Positions 63,375 to 64,000 of a DNA stretch of 64,000 nt are shown here, one piece after another. Made by a program: the position numbers and the translations under genes. Below the pieces are notes generated by a model, which saw only the letters and a program-made list of their open reading frames with translations, was not told where the DNA came from and made no database searches. Source of the stretch: an uncultured bacterium. GTDB lineage: Bacteria > Vulcanimicrobiota > Xenobia > Xenobiales > Xenobiaceae. Within the stretch, counting starts at the first letter, position 1, and the number at the start of each line of letters is the position of its first letter. The DNA is taken from the NCBI GenBank assembly GCA_934644775.1, contig CAKUDB010000002.1, positions 62,001 through 126,000 on the forward strand. Reading direction: 5' to 3'.

Positions 63375-64000
63375 GTGAGCCAGGTAAAAGAAAGCGATTC
63401 CAAGGCCAAGAAGAAATATAACTTCGTAGCCCATTTGTTATATTGGTTGGGGTGGGGCGGGCTTGTCGCTCTGGTAGCCACTTTGGTTTTGCTTACTGTA
63501 TTATTTGCCCAAATTTTAGGTTGGGGTTGCGCTTTGCTCCTGGCCCTTTTCTTTAGCGAATTGCTTTTAATGTTTGCCTATTCCCATCCAGGGGGAGCTT
63601 ATCTGGAAAAAGCCGAGTTGCTCCCTTTCTTTAGTGGGTTGCCACTTAGGCTTATTGGAGAGAATATAAAAAAGTCTATTTATATTGTAACTGCTCTTAT
63701 GGGGGTGGTACTTTTTGGTTTGGCTTGTCCAGATATTCTCAAATTCTGTATTTCTCAAAGCAATAGCCAATTGGCACCTTACTACGTTATAGAAATATTT
63801 TTACTCTATTTTATTTACGTTTTGCTAACTAAGCGCATTGTTTCCCTTTTTTCTGCTTCCCACACTTACAGATACGAAAAGATTAGAGCCGATATTATGT
63901 TTTGTAATACCCAAGAGGGAGAGACCTCTAGTCAGGAAGCTTTTACCGTACAAAAAGAAGCTTTAGAGAGTGAATTGGCCCAGATCAAAAGTCAGGTAGA
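63375..64000 (+). CDS. Membrane protein, partial (continues past the right edge)
   Basis: An uninterrupted frame from GTG 63375 (AGGGG about ten bases upstream) runs off the window. The visible 208 residues start with a Lys-rich cytoplasmic segment (KESDSKAKKKYN). About four hydrophobic helices follow (residues about 20-65, 95-115, 135-155), then a charged region rich in Glu, Gln and Ser that looks helical (KEALESELAQIKSQV), possibly the start of a coiled coil. No family is recognised. It is divergent from the NRPS gene across 128 bases, with a TATAAT at 63320-63325 in between. Confidence 0.72.
   Translation, partial: MSQVKESDSKAKKKYNFVAHLLYWLGWGGLVALVATLVLLTVLFAQILGWGCALLLALFFSELLLMFAYSHPGGAYLEKAELLPFFSGLPLRLIGENIKKSIYIVTALMGVVLFGLACPDILKFCISQSNSQLAPYYVIEIFLLYFIYVLLTKRIVSLFSASHTYRYEKIRADIMFCNTQEGETSSQEAFTVQKEALESELAQIKSQV

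Noticed and set aside
1..64000. Mobile elements, CRISPR arrays, phage genes or toxin-antitoxin pairs
   Set aside because: No transposase, integrase, terminal inverted repeats, regularly spaced repeats or recognisable toxin-antitoxin gene pair were found on reading both strands.

Overview
The window is a 64 kb piece of a bacterial chromosome with moderate-to-low GC, densely packed and with many GTG and TTG starts. It reads as a diderm (outer-membrane) bacterium, probably an anaerobe: there is a beta-barrel porin-like protein, many Sec signal peptides, selenium metabolism, a lone ferredoxin-thioredoxin reductase catalytic subunit, and a ribosomal cluster rpsF-ssb-rpsR // rplI-dnaB of the kind seen in Firmicutes and Synergistota-like lineages. 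I cannot fix the phylum from the sequence alone. No insertion sequence, phage, CRISPR array or rRNA was seen, and base use looks uniform across the window.

Region 1 (1-2.3 kb) has the tail of an upstream gene, an EamA-type transporter and a glycine-zipper / Pro-Gly-His-repeat protein. Region 2 (2.3-18.8 kb, minus strand) is the most striking part: a three-gene Pfa-type iterative lipid synthase operon, pfaD (FMN enoyl reductase) - pfaA (KS-AT-ACPx4-KR-DH) - a fused pfaC-like gene (KS-CLF-AT and four hotdog dehydratase folds). The order matches the pfa1-pfa2-pfa3 clusters of myxobacteria, but no C-terminal acyltransferase is present. The three proteins would act together on one growing acyl chain; the product is unknown.

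Region 3 (19-28.7 kb) holds an unknown soluble protein, a secreted nuclease/phosphatase-fold protein, a secreted HExxH metallopeptidase, a ModE-like HTH / membrane protein / nitroreductase-lipoprotein trio, a stand-alone 5'-3' exonuclease, an M20 dipeptidase, tRNA-Ser(GCU) and a zinc-ribbon membrane protein. Region 4 (29.1-37.8 kb) is a surface-glycan and signalling block: PglC-like, PglE-like and PglF-like enzymes (bacillosamine-type sugar chemistry), a histidine kinase divergent from a receiver-Ser/Thr-kinase fusion, and a GT4 glycosyltransferase. Region 5 (37.9-44.6 kb) has a ferredoxin-thioredoxin reductase subunit, small secreted and soluble unknowns, thrC, a porin-like protein, selD and a polytopic membrane protein.

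Region 6 (44.6-48.3 kb) is the informational block rpsF-ssb-rpsR then rplI-dnaB, preceded by a long structured leader. Region 7 (48.3-57 kb) has a DsrE/YedF-like protein, a secreted DUF4127 protein divergent from a secreted beta-propeller protein, leuS, a Sel1-repeat protein and a Bax-inhibitor-1 family protein. Region 8 (57.1-63.2 kb) is one 2057-residue NRPS with order A-PCP-C-A-PCP-reductase, the architecture of pyrazinone / dipeptide-aldehyde synthetases such as AusA. A membrane-protein gene divergent from it runs off the right edge. Both megasynthase systems need a phosphopantetheinyl transferase, and none is encoded here.
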